A stretch of 64,000 nucleotides of DNA, taken from Fibrivirga algicola (GTDB lineage: Bacteria > Bacteroidota > Bacteroidia > Cytophagales > Spirosomataceae). The notes beneath the pieces were generated by a model, which saw nothing but the letters and a program-made list of their open reading frames with translations, was not told the DNA's origin and made no database searches. Every line of letters starts with the position of its first letter. Position 1 is the stretch's first letter. A program made the translations under genes and the position numbers. This document shows, one piece after another, positions 42,598 to 49,942 of this stretch. The stretch is from contig NZ_WAEL01000002.1 of assembly GCF_011742925.1 (NCBI RefSeq), forward strand, positions 434,001 through 498,000. Reading direction: 5' to 3'.

Positions 42598-42900
42598 TTA
42601 GTTCGTTGCTACGTCGTAAATCTGAACCCGTGACCAGAGGTGCTTGCAATTATCTACGAAGGCCAGGTGAATGGGGTGCGTCTGATACACATCGTGGGCC
42701 GCTTCGTCAGTGAACGTCAGCAGGAGGGCGAAATCATACGTGTGATCGATGACGGGGCGGCGCGTTGGGGCAGGGGTACCGATCGACGCATCGTGAACGG
42801 CCTCGACACCACGCAGGGTTTCCAGACCAACTTTCAGGGCGGCGCGGTCAGTATCGGATTCAGGGCTGGCCAGCCAGAAATACACAGAGTGAATGAACAT
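42598..42900 (-). CDS. Dabb family (stress-responsive alpha/beta barrel) protein
   Basis: A 100-residue ferredoxin-like dimeric barrel. Diagnostic features are FIHSVYFWLASPESDTDRAA at the start, YDFALLLTFTDEAAHDVYQT in the middle and the closing HPIHLAFVDNCKHLW. Members range from plant stress proteins to polyketide cyclases; no function can be given. It starts 17 bases after the pseudouridine synthase gene stops, so the two are probably one operon. Confidence 0.82.
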   Translation of the reverse strand: MFIHSVYFWLASPESDTDRAALKVGLETLRGVEAVHDASIGTPAPTRRPVIDHTYDFALLLTFTDEAAHDVYQTHPIHLAFVDNCKHLWSRVQIYDVATN

Positions 42901-42917
42901 GATTTTGGGGTATTAGT

Positions 42918-43640
42918 CTAAAGATTCTTTTCCAGTTGCTTCACCAGCGCGCCAAAATCCTTGGGATAGGGTGCCTCAACGGTCAGTTCCTCGCCGTTGA
43001 GTTGGGTGAAGGTTAACGAATGGGCATGCAGGGCCACGCGTTGAATAAGCGGCTGCTCATCCGTGTCCATTTTCAGGTTAAAATCGCGCTTGATCTGCGA
43101 GAGATACACGGGTTTACCGCCATACGTCGCATCGCTGACGATGGGCGCTTTGAGGCATTGCAGGTGAACCCGAATCTGGTGCATCCGCCCCGTAATGGGC
43201 ATGCACTCTACCAGCGTTGTGTTCCGGTAAGCGCGCAGGGTATTAAATATCGTTTCGGCTACTTTGCCCTTCTCGCGGTCGATCTTCACGTAGGTACCAT
43301 CCCGGCTGGGGGCAATGGGCAGGAATACCGAGATGCCTTCCAGGTTGTGCACGCCATTGGTAACGGCATGGTAGCGCTTGGTCACCTCACGGTGCTCAAA
43401 CTGCATGGCCAGGTGCCGATACGCCTCCGGGTGTTTGGCAATCGCCAGCGCGCCCGAGGTTTCCTTATCGAGCCGGTGGGCCAGTTGCGCATCGTCGCTG
43501 TAAGCTTTGGCCATGCGCAGGATGCTCTGACCCGATCGGTCGGGGGTACGTTCATCCAGCGCCGCTACATACGGCGGCTTGTTGATGACTATATAATCGT
43601 CGTCCTCAAACAGGATGAGGTCTGAGAAATTCAGTTTCAT
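42918..43640 (-). CDS. RluA family pseudouridine synthase
   Basis: A 240-residue RNA-modifying enzyme that isomerises uridine to pseudouridine in rRNA or tRNA. The catalytic Asp motif is AHRLDKETSGALAIAKH near 55-71. The uracil-binding ITGRMHQIRVHLQCLKAPIV near 150-169 is conserved. No S4 domain precedes it, as in RluA itself. The target position cannot be told. A TATCTTTG -7 box ends just five bases before the ATG, so the transcript may be leaderless. Confidence 0.92.
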   Translation of the reverse strand: MKLNFSDLILFEDDDYIVINKPPYVAALDERTPDRSGQSILRMAKAYSDDAQLAHRLDKETSGALAIAKHPEAYRHLAMQFEHREVTKRYHAVTNGVHNLEGISVFLPIAPSRDGTYVKIDREKGKVAETIFNTLRAYRNTTLVECMPITGRMHQIRVHLQCLKAPIVSDATYGGKPVYLSQIKRDFNLKMDTDEQPLIQRVALHAHSLTFTQLNGEELTVEAPYPKDFGALVKQLEKNL

Positions 43641-43644
43641 ACTG

Positions 43645-43652
43645 CAAAGATA
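43645..43652 (-). promoter_or_regulatory. -7 promoter box abutting the pseudouridine synthase gene
   Basis: The minus strand reads TATCTTTG (exact TAnnTTTG), ending four bases before the ATG at 43640. Same arrangement as at hpt. Confidence 0.5.
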
Positions 43653-43691
43653 ACCATAAACCGTAGGGGCAACCCGCTGTTTCGGCTACCC

Positions 43692-44729
43692 CTACAATTC
43701 CTTATCCAGCTTGAATCGGAATTCGGTGCCTTTCTCCAGGCGGCTGGTAACGGTGATTTTTGTTTTGTGCGCATTTAGAATGTGCTTCACAATGGCGAGG
43801 CCAAGACCAGTGCCCCCCTGCTCTTTCGAGCGACTTTTCTCGACCCGGTAGAACCGCTCGAAAATACGGTTGAGGTGTTCGGGCGGAATGCCGGGGCCAT
43901 CATCTTTCACCGCGATCTGGATGTGCTTTTTGCCGTCTTCTTCCAAACTCACCACTACCTTTCCCTGTTCGTTGCCGTACTTCACCGCATTCTGGATTAG
44001 GTTGGTCATCACCTGTGTAATCCGCTGCCGGTCGGCCTTGACCCAAACCGAACCGGGATGTACTGCCTTGATTTTCAGTACTGTCTGCCGGGCATTGGCA
44101 AGGCTCTCCAGTTGCTCGAAAATATTCTCAACGACCTGCCGAATATCAACCCGGTCGAAATGCATTTTTAGCTCGCCCGTTTCCAACTGCGATAACGCCA
44201 CCAGATCCTGCACCAGTAGATCAAGGCCATCGAGCGAGCGGGCGGCTTTAGCCAGGAATTTGTCGCGCACAAACTCATCATCCACCGCTCCGTCAATCAG
44301 CGTATGAATGAAGCCTTGCGCCGCAAAAATGGGCGTTTTTAGCTCGTGTGAGACATCAGCCAGGAACTCACGGCGAAACTGTTCCATCTTCTTCAGCTCG
44401 TCGATCTCTTTCTGCTTCCGGGCTACGTAAACGAAGATTTCGTCGTTGAGCTTCTTAAACGGATTACCTGTTTTGAGGATGGACTTACGCGATATAGAGA
44501 AGTCGCGCACTTTCAGCTTCCGAATGGCATCATAGAGCTTGGTAATCTCCCGATACACCAGAATATCGATGGTGTAAAGTACCAGAAAGAACGACAGCAG
44601 AAATGACGACGTACCCACCACAAACAGCATATTGCTGTTGGTACCGGGTACAAACGCCAGAAAGGCCATGGTCAGCCCGGCGATAAGCAAGGCCAGAATG
44701 AGCGCAATAAATCGGGGAGAAAGGGACAT
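43692..44729 (-). CDS. PhoR-like sensor histidine kinase
   Basis: A 345-residue kinase from the ATG at 44729 (MSLSPRFIALILALLIAGL); a longer reading starts within an inverted repeat and is rejected. Two membrane segments (about 8-28 and 35-58) enclose almost no periplasmic loop. HisKA has FLADVSHELKTPIFAAQGF near 130; the ATPase domain has NLIQNAVKYGNEQG, DDGPGIPPEHLNRIFERFYR and GGTGLGLAIVKHIL. It follows the OmpR/PhoB-type regulator gene on the same strand. The small sensor region suggests it senses through the membrane or a partner, as with PhoR and PhoU. Confidence 0.92.
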   Translation of the reverse strand: MSLSPRFIALILALLIAGLTMAFLAFVPGTNSNMLFVVGTSSFLLSFFLVLYTIDILVYREITKLYDAIRKLKVRDFSISRKSILKTGNPFKKLNDEIFVYVARKQKEIDELKKMEQFRREFLADVSHELKTPIFAAQGFIHTLIDGAVDDEFVRDKFLAKAARSLDGLDLLVQDLVALSQLETGELKMHFDRVDIRQVVENIFEQLESLANARQTVLKIKAVHPGSVWVKADRQRITQVMTNLIQNAVKYGNEQGKVVVSLEEDGKKHIQIAVKDDGPGIPPEHLNRIFERFYRVEKSRSKEQGGTGLGLAIVKHILNAHKTKITVTSRLEKGTEFRFKLDKEL

Positions 44730-44740
44730 GGGAAGAGAGG

Positions 44741-44840
44741 AGGAAAGCGGGAAAGGAGGCAGGAGAAAAGGGGCGCTGTTTAGTGGCAATCGTAAACTAG
44801 CGAAGCCTCCCTTTTCTCCTGCCTCCTTTCCCGCTTTCCT
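44741..44840. repeat. 32-base perfect polypurine inverted repeat between regulator and kinase genes
   Basis: Arms 44741-44772 and 44809-44840 are perfect complements. The left arm is almost all purine (GGAAAGCGGGAAAGGAGGCA and onward), so the arms are near homopurine/homopyrimidine tracts. The 36-base spacer contains a further CGCT...AGCG pairing. It fills the whole 112-base gap between the stop of the regulator gene (44842) and the kinase ATG (44729), so the operon mRNA would carry a very stable hairpin there. Confidence 0.85.
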
Positions 44841-44841
44841 T

Positions 44842-45531
44842 TTAAGCTACCTCGAACATATACCCAACGCCTTTTAGCGTGCGGATATAGCCTTCGCCGA
44901 TCTTTTCGCGGAGCTTGCGAATGTGGACGTCAACGGTACGTTCGAGCACGTAAATATCGGCACCCCAGATCTTTTGCAGCAATTCTTCGCGGCTAAAAAC
45001 CTTGTTGGGCGTTTGAGCCAGGTGGAAGAAGAGTTCAAACTCTTTCTTTGGCAGAATGATGGTCTGGTCGCCCCGGTTCACCGAATAGTTTTTCCGGTTT
45101 ATACTCAGGTCGGCAATCTGGATCAAATCACCGGTTTCAGCTTTCTGAGCCTCGCGGCGAAAGAGCGCGTTAATGCGGCTCATCAGAGCGCGGGGCTTTA
45201 TGGGTTTGGTGATGTAATCGTCGGCCCCCACGTCGAAAGCGGCCACCTCCGAATATTCTTCCGAGCGGGCGGTAAGGTAAAGAATGTAGGTCTGCCGCAG
45301 ATCGGGCAGGGCGCGCAGTTGCCGACCAGCCTCGATCCCGTCAAGGTGGGGCATCATAATGTCGAGCAGAACCAGTTCAGGCTGAAACGTCCGGGCTATC
45401 TCAACGGCTTTACGGCCATCAGGGGCAGTACGTACCTCGTAGCCTTCTTTCTGGAGGTTATAATCCAGCAACTCAACAATGTCCGGATCATCGTCAACAA
45501 CCAGTATGCGATGGGCTTTTTCTGTACTCAT
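44842..45531 (-). CDS. OmpR/PhoB family response regulator
   Basis: A 229-residue regulator. The receiver domain (1-120) has VVDDDPDIVELLDYNLQKEG and the phosphoacceptor Asp in LVLLDIMMPHLDG near 55. The winged-helix domain (about 130-228) has PKKEFELFFHLAQTPNKVFS and RTVDVHIRKLREKIG. It pairs with the kinase downstream. Such Bacteroidota pairs are usually annotated as phosphate (PhoB/PhoR) systems, but no pst or phoU gene is in the window. Confidence 0.94.
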   Translation of the reverse strand: MSTEKAHRILVVDDDPDIVELLDYNLQKEGYEVRTAPDGRKAVEIARTFQPELVLLDIMMPHLDGIEAGRQLRALPDLRQTYILYLTARSEEYSEVAAFDVGADDYITKPIKPRALMSRINALFRREAQKAETGDLIQIADLSINRKNYSVNRGDQTIILPKKEFELFFHLAQTPNKVFSREELLQKIWGADIYVLERTVDVHIRKLREKIGEGYIRTLKGVGYMFEVA

Positions 45532-45649
45532 GTGTGTAGCAACAAAATGCGTTGGCCGGAAAGTTAGCGGGCATTGTCAGCAAGTTATGCGCCCAATTAA
45601 ACTGTTAACATAAAGATAACGTATCATCAGCTGCTAAAGGACTCGTTTT

Positions 45650-46516
45650 TCAGCGACGCAGCAGCCGGTACACCCGCCCGCGCTCATTAGAGATAACCAA
45701 TTCGGTATCAGTCAGAAAAGCAATCCCTTCAGCCTGGCCACGCGGCAAACGCAGGCAGCCTATCGGCCGGTTCAGGCGCGTGGCAGCCTGTTCGGCAAGG
45801 TTGAAGAACAACACCTTACCATAGGTCAGCACGGCCAGCGTTTTTCCGTCCGGGCTCGTGGCCGCACCCGTCACCATCGACTTGACGAACACCGAATCCA
45901 GAGGTGCCAGCACGTAGTTGCCTGCCCGGGCCGGGACCCCGTACAGGCGCACCGAATGCCCCGACCGGTTCTTCGACAGCAGGAATAAACTATCGCTTCG
46001 GTAGAAGACCGCCTCACAGTCGAAATTACGTTTCCAGGGCGGGAAATCGGTCTGGTCTGCATACCGAAGCCGGATCGTTTCCGGCAGTTTTACCCGGTCG
46101 GGGTCAACGATATGGATCGCCAGGTCGCGCCGGGTATTGAAGTTATTGCCGAGGTCAGCCACAAAGAGGCGAGCCGCCCCCCGCGCAGACGAATCCTGCT
46201 GAGCGATGTCCTCCCAATCTACATTCTGGAGCGTAGGCAACGCCAGCGAATCCAGCAACGTACCCGACGAACTACCTTCCAGCGATACAGCGTAGAGCGT
46301 TGGCCGGCCGCCTCCATCATTGTGCGTCCAGACCGTGCTGGGCGTTCGGCGGGCTAGTCCGGAACTCTCGTTGACGACAGGTGGCAGGCGATTGGCCAGT
46401 TGCTCAACACGATAGTCTGAACGCACACGTGATACGCCAAGGCGCCGAACTTCGGGCGTACACGAACAAAATCCGACCTTTATACCGATTAATACGTTAA
46501 GGAGCCAGGGGAGCAT
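45650..46516 (-). CDS. Exported beta-propeller-like lipoprotein
   Basis: A 288-residue protein from the ATG at 46516 (MLPWLLNVLIGIKVGFCSC). Cysteines at 17 and 19 may carry lipid, although the lipobox is weak. The mature protein has repeated propeller-like blades: SSGLARRTPSTVWTHNDGGG, WEDIAQQD, RLFVADLGNN, FDCEAVFYRSDSLFLLSKN and GIAFLTDTELVISNERG. The NDGG and EDIA motifs resemble SdiA-regulated/esterase-like propellers. The role is unknown. It is divergent from the AI-2E-type transporter gene. Confidence 0.72.
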   Translation of the reverse strand: MLPWLLNVLIGIKVGFCSCTPEVRRLGVSRVRSDYRVEQLANRLPPVVNESSGLARRTPSTVWTHNDGGGRPTLYAVSLEGSSSGTLLDSLALPTLQNVDWEDIAQQDSSARGAARLFVADLGNNFNTRRDLAIHIVDPDRVKLPETIRLRYADQTDFPPWKRNFDCEAVFYRSDSLFLLSKNRSGHSVRLYGVPARAGNYVLAPLDSVFVKSMVTGAATSPDGKTLAVLTYGKVLFFNLAEQAATRLNRPIGCLRLPRGQAEGIAFLTDTELVISNERGRVYRLLRR

Positions 46517-46639
46517 GTTCAATTCTCATAAAGCGCTAATCAATAGCTTCGCTAAGCTACCGACTTATCCGACGCGTTGCCACTTGTTTGCGACTATTTG
46601 ATCATCCTTTATGCTCTCTGTTTACTAGTTACTGATACT

Positions 46640-47791
46640 ATGATGAATCGCGCTACCGAAGTTCAGCAATCCTACCCCGTTCGCCTGGCCGCCACCCTGA
46701 CGTCGCTCCTGATTCTGGTGTATGGCCTTCATGAGTTGCGGGAACTCCTGGTGCCGCTGGTATTTGCTATTTTGTTTTCTGTTCTGCTATTCCCGCTCTG
46801 CTCCCGGCTCGAGCGCTGGGGCGTACCCCGAATTTTAGCCATTCTGATCTGCCTCGTGCTAACGCTAGCCGTTATCGTGGGGATTCTGTACGCAGTCACC
46901 ACCCAGATCAGCAGTTTTGCCGAGGTGCTTCCCCAATTGATTGAGAAGGGAAATAAACTGTTCAGCAACCTGCAAGTCTACGCCGATGAGCATTTCAACA
47001 TCGATCGCAAACGTCAGGTAACCGAAGCCCGGAAATACCTGAATACGGCGCTCGAAACGGGCGGTACCATTCTAACAACCACCCTGCTAGCCACCACCAG
47101 TACGCTTACCGACGTGCTGATTGTGCTGCTGTTTATTTTCTTTTTCCTGCTCTACCGCGACTTTTTCCGGTCGTTCTTCTACAAAGTGTTCGGCCAAACA
47201 CGCCGTACTAAAGTAGATACCATTCTGGCCAAGATCTACGATGTGGTAAAAGACTATCTGGCCGGATTACTGCTGGTTATTCTGGTGACAGGTACGTTGA
47301 TGACCGTAGGCCTGATGATCCTCGGCGTCGACTATGCTGTCTTCTTCGGTTTCTTTGGGGCTAGCCTTGTTCTGATTCCGTATTTCGGCATCTCACTGGG
47401 GTCACTCTTACCGGCGGCTTATACCCTCGTTACGCAGGACAACCCACTAAAAGCACTGGGCGTCATTGGCGTATTCCTGTTCGTGCAGGCGCTGGAGGGC
47501 AATTTTGTTACCCCCTACATCGTGGGATCGAAGGTGAGCATCAACCCACTGGCCGCCATTGTGGCACTGCTGCTGTGGGAGTCGCTTTGGGGATTGCCCG
47601 GCCTGATTCTGGCGTTACCCCTGACAGCCATTCTCAAAGTTATTTTCGACGCAGTTGAGGGACTGACGCCCTACGGTTTCCTGATCGGCGAAGCTGAGAA
47701 GCCCCGACCGCCGATCAAAAACCTCCAGGAACTAACCGAGCAACTGCCCAAACGGGTGAAGAAAGTGGGTAAGACCGAGGAGAAAGGGTAA
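46640..47791 (+). CDS. AI-2E family transporter (PerM/TqsA type)
   Basis: A 383-residue membrane protein with about eight segments, starting at the ATG at 46640 (MMNRATEVQQSYPVRLAATL); the frame runs upstream to 46577, but those residues do not fit the family. The N-terminal segments (HELRELLVPLVFAILFSVLL), the long cytosolic loop, and the C-terminal block PYIVGSKVSINPLAAIVALL followed by LWGLPGLILALPLTAI are diagnostic of the family. Members have been linked to autoinducer-2 export or ion transport; the substrate here is unknown. Confidence 0.88.
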   Translation: MMNRATEVQQSYPVRLAATLTSLLILVYGLHELRELLVPLVFAILFSVLLFPLCSRLERWGVPRILAILICLVLTLAVIVGILYAVTTQISSFAEVLPQLIEKGNKLFSNLQVYADEHFNIDRKRQVTEARKYLNTALETGGTILTTTLLATTSTLTDVLIVLLFIFFFLLYRDFFRSFFYKVFGQTRRTKVDTILAKIYDVVKDYLAGLLLVILVTGTLMTVGLMILGVDYAVFFGFFGASLVLIPYFGISLGSLLPAAYTLVTQDNPLKALGVIGVFLFVQALEGNFVTPYIVGSKVSINPLAAIVALLLWESLWGLPGLILALPLTAILKVIFDAVEGLTPYGFLIGEAEKPRPPIKNLQELTEQLPKRVKKVGKTEEKG

Positions 47792-47806
47792 GTCAAGTGG
47801 ATGGCT

Positions 47807-47869
47807 GTAACGCGGCCTTCAATCCGCCTTTGCTGACGCATTGGTAGTACGGACTTAGGGCCGCGTTAC
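47807..47869. terminator. Long hairpin between convergent AI-2E and Lon-N genes
   Basis: An 11-base perfect pair (GTAACGCGGCC with GGCCGCGTTAC) is extended inward by AATCCG/CGGACT-type pairing. It lies in the 87-base gap between two convergent genes and probably ends both. Confidence 0.6.
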
Positions 47870-47878
47870 GACCAGACT

Positions 47879-48517
47879 CTAAAACGTAAGCGGATCCAGG
47901 TTCTTGAAGTGACCGTTCATTTTGATGCGATCTTTGGTACGCTCCATGTCGGCTACAACGGGAATGACCTTGTCGAGGTGGCGAATCAGGAACTGCTGCC
48001 GCTCCGCTTCAGTATCCATCGTCAACACGTCGTATTCCTGTTCAATCGACAAGCCGACTTTGTGGGCAATGCGGTACGAAAATAAAGGGGATTTTGTCGG
48101 GTCGTAGTCGGTTTCAATCTGGAGCAGATCATACAACCGCCCAAGGCGTTCGAGCAGCGGGGTTAGGTACGTACCCGCACTGGTTGCGTCCTCCGGCTCA
48201 AGCAGTTGAACACGTCCCCCCGCGTAAAGTTTGTCGGGAATTGGATTGACAAAATCGACCAGTTTAAAAATGCGCAGGCCCTTTGTTTTAACGTCCATCC
48301 GGCCATCCTCGTAGCGTTTGTGCAGGGTGGTCACGTGTACCTCAGTACCGTAGCCGGGCAGCTTATTATCAATGAAGGCAGGAATGCCAAACGTCTTTTC
48401 TTCGTCGATGCATTCGCTTACCAACTGACGATAACGCGGCTCGAAAATATGAAGGTTCAGGTCTTCGCCAGGGTATACCACCAGGCTCAGGGGAAAGAGA
48501 GGTATTAGATCGTTCAT
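47879..48517 (-). CDS. Lon N-terminal substrate-binding domain protein
   Basis: A 212-residue protein consisting of the LON substrate-binding (LAN) domain without the ATPase or protease. The start at 48517 (MNDLIPLFPLSLVVYPGEDL) fits the domain edge; the earlier start at 48568 adds 17 unrelated residues. Diagnostic elements are LNLHIFEPRYRQLVSECI near 19-36 and GTEVHVTTLHKRYEDGRMDV. Such stand-alone proteins are common and their function is not settled. A 31-residue C-terminal helical section ends in GHFKNLDPLTF. Confidence 0.87.
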   Translation of the reverse strand: MNDLIPLFPLSLVVYPGEDLNLHIFEPRYRQLVSECIDEEKTFGIPAFIDNKLPGYGTEVHVTTLHKRYEDGRMDVKTKGLRIFKLVDFVNPIPDKLYAGGRVQLLEPEDATSAGTYLTPLLERLGRLYDLLQIETDYDPTKSPLFSYRIAHKVGLSIEQEYDVLTMDTEAERQQFLIRHLDKVIPVVADMERTKDRIKMNGHFKNLDPLTF

Positions 48518-48604
48518 ACGTAGGTCAGGATAATACAACGCCTGATGCCAGCCCGTGGAAAGCTCCAATGGCCGACATGCAGTTTATAAACTAAATTCAG
48601 TAAC

Positions 48605-49081
48605 TCATTTTTCGCTTTTCTCCACACTGATACCTACGCTCACCACATCCGGGAGCGGGTCTTGCCGCATATACTGCTTTATTCGCATCACGTACGTACC
48701 TGGTTTGGCAAACCGGTAAGCGCGTTTCATCAGCACCTTATTATCGTACAAATCGCCGAGCCCCTTACCACGAGGTTCACCCGTTTTAGGATCCATCAGG
48801 ATTAACTCATCCAGACGCGATTCGATTTCGCGCCCCTGCTCATCGGTGAGGTAGCGTGTCAAATAGAGGTTATAGTAGGGGTACGTCAGGTTATTACGCA
48901 GCGTATAGTAGAGATCGTAGGGAATGCTGGCGTCGGTAATAGTGAATCGGAACGAAGGCGCGTTTTTCACGTACCATTTCCCGTTCTCGATGTCGGCATT
49001 TTCTTTATACACCACGTTGGGGTCCTGTTCGCAGGCCGTCAAGAGAGCCAACAGCCCTATAACCAGGCAAAAACGTTTCAT
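48605..49081 (-). CDS. gldH: Gliding motility lipoprotein GldH
   Basis: A 158-residue lipoprotein with a signal peptide ending in LLALLTAC (lipid-bearing Cys at 17). The mature region matches GldH: YKENADIENGKWYVKNAPSF, FTITDASIPYDLYYTLRNNL, YPYYNLYLTRYL and the C-terminal RIKQYMRQDPLPDVVSVGIS. GldH is needed for gliding in Flavobacterium johnsoniae. Its presence, with the type A and B sorting domains in the window, supports a functional T9SS/gliding system. Confidence 0.93.
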   Translation of the reverse strand: MKRFCLVIGLLALLTACEQDPNVVYKENADIENGKWYVKNAPSFRFTITDASIPYDLYYTLRNNLTYPYYNLYLTRYLTDEQGREIESRLDELILMDPKTGEPRGKGLGDLYDNKVLMKRAYRFAKPGTYVMRIKQYMRQDPLPDVVSVGISVEKSEK

Positions 49082-49174
49082 AAGCTATTATTTCGACTCG
49101 GCCTTTACCTTTAGTGGAACCGGCTCACTACATTTCCAGCAAAGCTACTCAACGATAGAGTAGCCCCCTACAGT

Positions 49175-49819
49175 ATGCTTAAGCAGATTGCTCGTTTAGA
49201 TGCTCACCACCGGCTCGCCATTGGTTTGGGCATTTCCCTGATTACCTACCTCATCAGTAGCCAGCTGGTTATCTGGCCCATTCAGGTACTGCTGATGTAC
49301 GTAAGTTACGCCCTTACGACCAACGTGCTGGCCTGGGTATCCATGACGTACCTGCTGCCTCACGAAACCCGGCAAACCTACCGCATTCAGGATTCCAGCC
49401 GAATTCTGATTCTTTCCTTTGCCATCTTCGCCGCCGTGGCCAGCCTCTTCGCCGTGATCTTCCTGCTCAATTCGGTGAAGACTCTGCACCCGGTTCATTT
49501 GCAAGGGTACGTAGCGTTGTCGGTGCTTACGGTCATCAGTTCCTGGACGTTGCTGCATACACTATTTACGCTACGGTACGCGCATCTGTATTACCAGCAT
49601 AATCCCGCCGGCGGCCTGAACTTCCCGGATACGAAACAGCCCGGTTACGCCGATTTTGCCTACGTGGCTTTCGGTATCGGCATGACCAGCCAGGTGGCCG
49701 ACGTAGGCCCAACTACGGCCCCGTTCAGGCGACTCATTCTTACCCACAGCCTGCTTTCCTTCGGCTTCAATACGCTTATCGTGGCCCTCAGCATCAACGT
49801 AGTGGCCAGCCTGTTATAA
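49175..49819 (+). CDS. DUF1345 family membrane protein
   Basis: A 214-residue integral membrane protein with about five segments. DUF1345 features are LGISLITYLISSQLV, the second-segment VLAWVSMTYLL, LLHTLFTLRYAHLYYQ and the signature GLNFPDTKQPGYADFAYVAF (near 147-166), followed by FGIGMTSQVADVG. Function unknown. It is divergent from gldH with a 93-base gap. Confidence 0.87.
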   Translation: MLKQIARLDAHHRLAIGLGISLITYLISSQLVIWPIQVLLMYVSYALTTNVLAWVSMTYLLPHETRQTYRIQDSSRILILSFAIFAAVASLFAVIFLLNSVKTLHPVHLQGYVALSVLTVISSWTLLHTLFTLRYAHLYYQHNPAGGLNFPDTKQPGYADFAYVAFGIGMTSQVADVGPTTAPFRRLILTHSLLSFGFNTLIVALSINVVASLL

Positions 49820-49942
49820 ACAGATCAGCATGAGGCGGGTAGGCTTGGTCATTTAGTAATAAACCTTACAGTAATTTTTAGTTACAGCACTGGTGTAAAG
49901 CGTTAATTACAAGTAGTTTGGCAGACCAACTAGACTCACGCT

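Noticed and set aside
43020-43625. 201-codon plus-strand frame
   Set aside because: Antisense to the RluA-type synthase, which has the HRLD catalytic motif.
44730-44789. Longer start for the PhoR-like kinase
   Set aside because: The extra residues come from the inverted repeat arm and precede a good membrane-segment start.
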